A stretch of DNA of 5,533 nt, from positions 1 to 5,533 of the forward strand of contig CAKPLD010000068.1 in the NCBI GenBank assembly GCA_934167225.1. The letters run 5' to 3'. Made by a program: the position numbers and the translations under genes. Source of the stretch: an uncultured Clostridia bacterium. Its GTDB lineage: Bacteria > Bacillota > Clostridia > TANB77 > CAG-508. The notes under the pieces are model-generated. The model saw only the letters and a program-made list of their open reading frames with translations. It did not search any database and had not been told where the DNA came from. This document shows positions 4,835 to 5,533 of this stretch, one piece after another (position 1 is the first letter of the stretch; each line of letters starts with the position of its first letter).

Positions 4835-5195
4835 AATATTTGATTAAACCTCCTAAAATAGCTCCTACTTCTCTTATTAATGTGTTCATTACATAATCAA
4901 ATTTTTTGTTGTCTATCCATTTATATTTTTTCATTATTCTTAATAATGCTCTTTGTATATTTAAACCTGCATCTATTCTATTTAAGCAATAAATTCTTTC
5001 TTTTGGTGTTATTTTTTCTACGAACATAATATTTTTAAAAGTGTCATACATGACACTTTTAAATTCTGTTCCTATGCTAAATTTTTCTGTCCTTGGCAAA
5101 TGTAATAATATAACTTCTAACATATATTCCATATAAAATTCGTATTTTGGAATTAATGTTAATTCTTTTTCGCCCCTTTTATACATTTCACTCAT
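4818..5195 (-). CDS. avd: DGR accessory protein Avd (four-helix bundle)
   Basis: A 125-residue, mostly helical protein of the Avd / 23S rRNA-intervening-sequence-protein type. Avd forms a basic pentameric barrel that binds the RT and template RNA and is required for cDNA synthesis in studied DGRs. Visible features are four helical segments, a 'LLHLPRTEKFSIGTEFK' turn (30-46) after helix 1, helix 2 with 'YDTFKNIMFV', helix 3 'RIDAGLNIQRALLRIMKKYK' (73-92), and helix 4 ending 'AILGGLIKYYAKNS'. AAAGGA 8 nt before the ATG supports the start. It sits between the target gene (89-bp gap) and the RT, with which it overlaps by 17 bp. Family identification rests on size, helical pattern and this context together. 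Confidence 0.88.
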   Translation of the reverse strand: MSEMYKRGEKELTLIPKYEFYMEYMLEVILLHLPRTEKFSIGTEFKSVMYDTFKNIMFVEKITPKERIYCLNRIDAGLNIQRALLRIMKKYKWIDNKKFDYVMNTLIREVGAILGGLIKYYAKNS

Positions 5196-5258
5196 TTTTT
5201 GTTTCCTTTTTATTTCCTTATTTTTTTATTTCTTTCATCTCTACACCCTCAAATTGGT

Positions 5259-5282
5259 CTGTTCCAGTCTTTCAGGGGACAG
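5259..5282 (-). other. Hairpin just downstream of VR, candidate homing-site structure
   Basis: Plus-strand CTGTTCC (5259-5265) and GGGACAG (5276-5282) form a 7-position stem with one T-G pair (a C-A mismatch on the other strand) and a 10-nt loop. It lies about 15 bp past the end of VR and just past the target stop codon. No T-run follows on the transcribed strand, which argues against an ordinary terminator. Hairpin or cruciform structures at this place promote retrohoming in Bordetella phage and other DGRs. Confidence 0.4.
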
Positions 5283-5284
5283 TA

Positions 5285-5533
5285 CTACCTTAAGTAAAGC
5301 ACGACACGGAACCCTACGTGAGTGACAGAACCTCCAGAACCATGGCTGCCGTTGCGGTTAGCTACAGTCCTATCACCACCATTGTGATAGAAGCTACCAC
5401 CACGAAGGACGCCGTATTTCGCAGTAGCTACTTTATCTTGTGCAACCATTGTATCGCTTGTAGAATGGTTTCCTACTTCTGTTGTCCATTCATACATATT
5501 TCCTGCCATATCATATATATTTTTTACTTTTGA
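5285..5533 (-). CDS. DGR target protein, C-terminal part: FGE-sulfatase / C-type-lectin-like variable protein (cut by the right edge)
   Basis: The last 82 residues of a gene that enters from beyond the window's right edge. The frame is open from base 5533, so the ATG at 5509 is internal, not the start. 'KNIYDMAGNMYEWTTEV' is the hallmark of the formylglycine-generating-enzyme/sulfatase-modifying-factor (C-type lectin) fold. 'GVLRGGSF' and 'VGFRVVL' bracket the VR and are also typical of the fold. The VR contributes the surface residues: compared with TR2, seven codons have changed (N to Y, N to H, K to R, N to S, N to H, N to V, N to H), every one non-synonymous. Scaffold residues encoded without adenine are unchanged. 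By analogy with Mtd and TvpA it is a ligand-binding protein, not an active formylglycine-generating enzyme. Its N-terminus, and so its location (phage, surface or cytoplasm), is not visible. Confidence 0.93.
   Translation of the reverse strand, partial: SKVKNIYDMAGNMYEWTTEVGNHSTSDTMVAQDKVATAKYGVLRGGSFYHNGGDRTVANRNGSHGSGGSVTHVGFRVVLYLR
5298..5314 (-). promoter_or_regulatory. Candidate initiation-of-mutagenic-homing (IMH) sequence at the VR end
   Basis: GGGTTCCGTGTCGTGCT on the coding strand is rich in G and C, has no adenine to mutate, and is identical in VR, TR1 (3386-3402) and TR2 (3677-3693). In DGRs such a GC-rich block at the 3' end of VR marks where cDNA integration starts and fixes the direction of information flow. 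The base just beyond differs: T in VR, C in both TRs. Confidence 0.6.
5298..5412 (-). repeat. DGR variable repeat (VR)
   Basis: The 3' end of the target gene, 115 bp, aligned base for base with TR2. In the coding sense the changes from TR2 are A to C at 5320, 5344 and 5386; A to T at 5325 and 5389; and A to G at 5326, 5346, 5369 and 5370. The mix of all three outcomes at A, and nowhere else, is what mutagenic homing produces and what ordinary drift does not. The gene's last few codons (Y-L-R-stop) lie beyond the repeat. Confidence 0.95.

Noticed and set aside
5507..5509. ATG at 5509 as the start of the target gene
   Set aside because: The frame is open to the window edge and the upstream codons encode K-N-I-Y-D, part of the conserved motif, so this methionine is internal.

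Overview
The window is AT-rich and uses the standard code. Every gene I can support lies on the minus strand, so transcription runs right to left. The low GC, the strong AGGAGG-type ribosome sites, a one-piece tmRNA with a sigma-A type promoter, a FemX-type peptidoglycan branching enzyme and an Rpn/PD-(D/E)XK protein with a GIEQG-type repeat tail all suggest a Bacillota (Clostridia-like, probably gut) genome. Species cannot be named from this sequence.

Right half (about 3247-5533): a diversity-generating retroelement (DGR). In transcription order it holds the 3' end of a target gene with a C-type-lectin/formylglycine-generating-enzyme (FGE) like fold, carrying a variable repeat (VR); a small avd gene; a reverse transcriptase gene overlapping avd by 17 bp; and two tandem template repeats (TR2 then TR1), each followed by a nearly identical spacer of about 140 bp. 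VR differs from TR2 at 9 positions over 115 aligned bases, and all 9 are adenines in TR2 read on the coding strand. This is the signature of adenine-specific mutagenic retrohoming. TR1 shares both ends and a central Asn-codon island with TR2, but its two variable blocks are different, so it is a second template whose target is not in this window. The DGR would diversify the ligand-binding face of the target protein.

Middle (1677-3223): a small SSB-like OB-fold gene, then an Rpn-family PD-(D/E)XK nuclease/putative transposase gene. The Rpn reading frame continues 56 codons upstream of its first ATG through clear family sequence, and a good Shine-Dalgarno faces only ATT/ATA codons. The gene also has a 12-nt repeat tail, a possible internal start as in Rpn genes-within-genes, and an inverted repeat flanking it. 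A bidirectional-looking hairpin terminator separates it from the core genes.

Left part (1-1610): core chromosome. ssrA (tmRNA, tag ADNTELAYAA) has a clear promoter. It is followed by a femX-like gene with its own candidate promoter, and by the first 16 codons of a gene that looks like alanine racemase. The last two would act together in peptidoglycan precursor synthesis.
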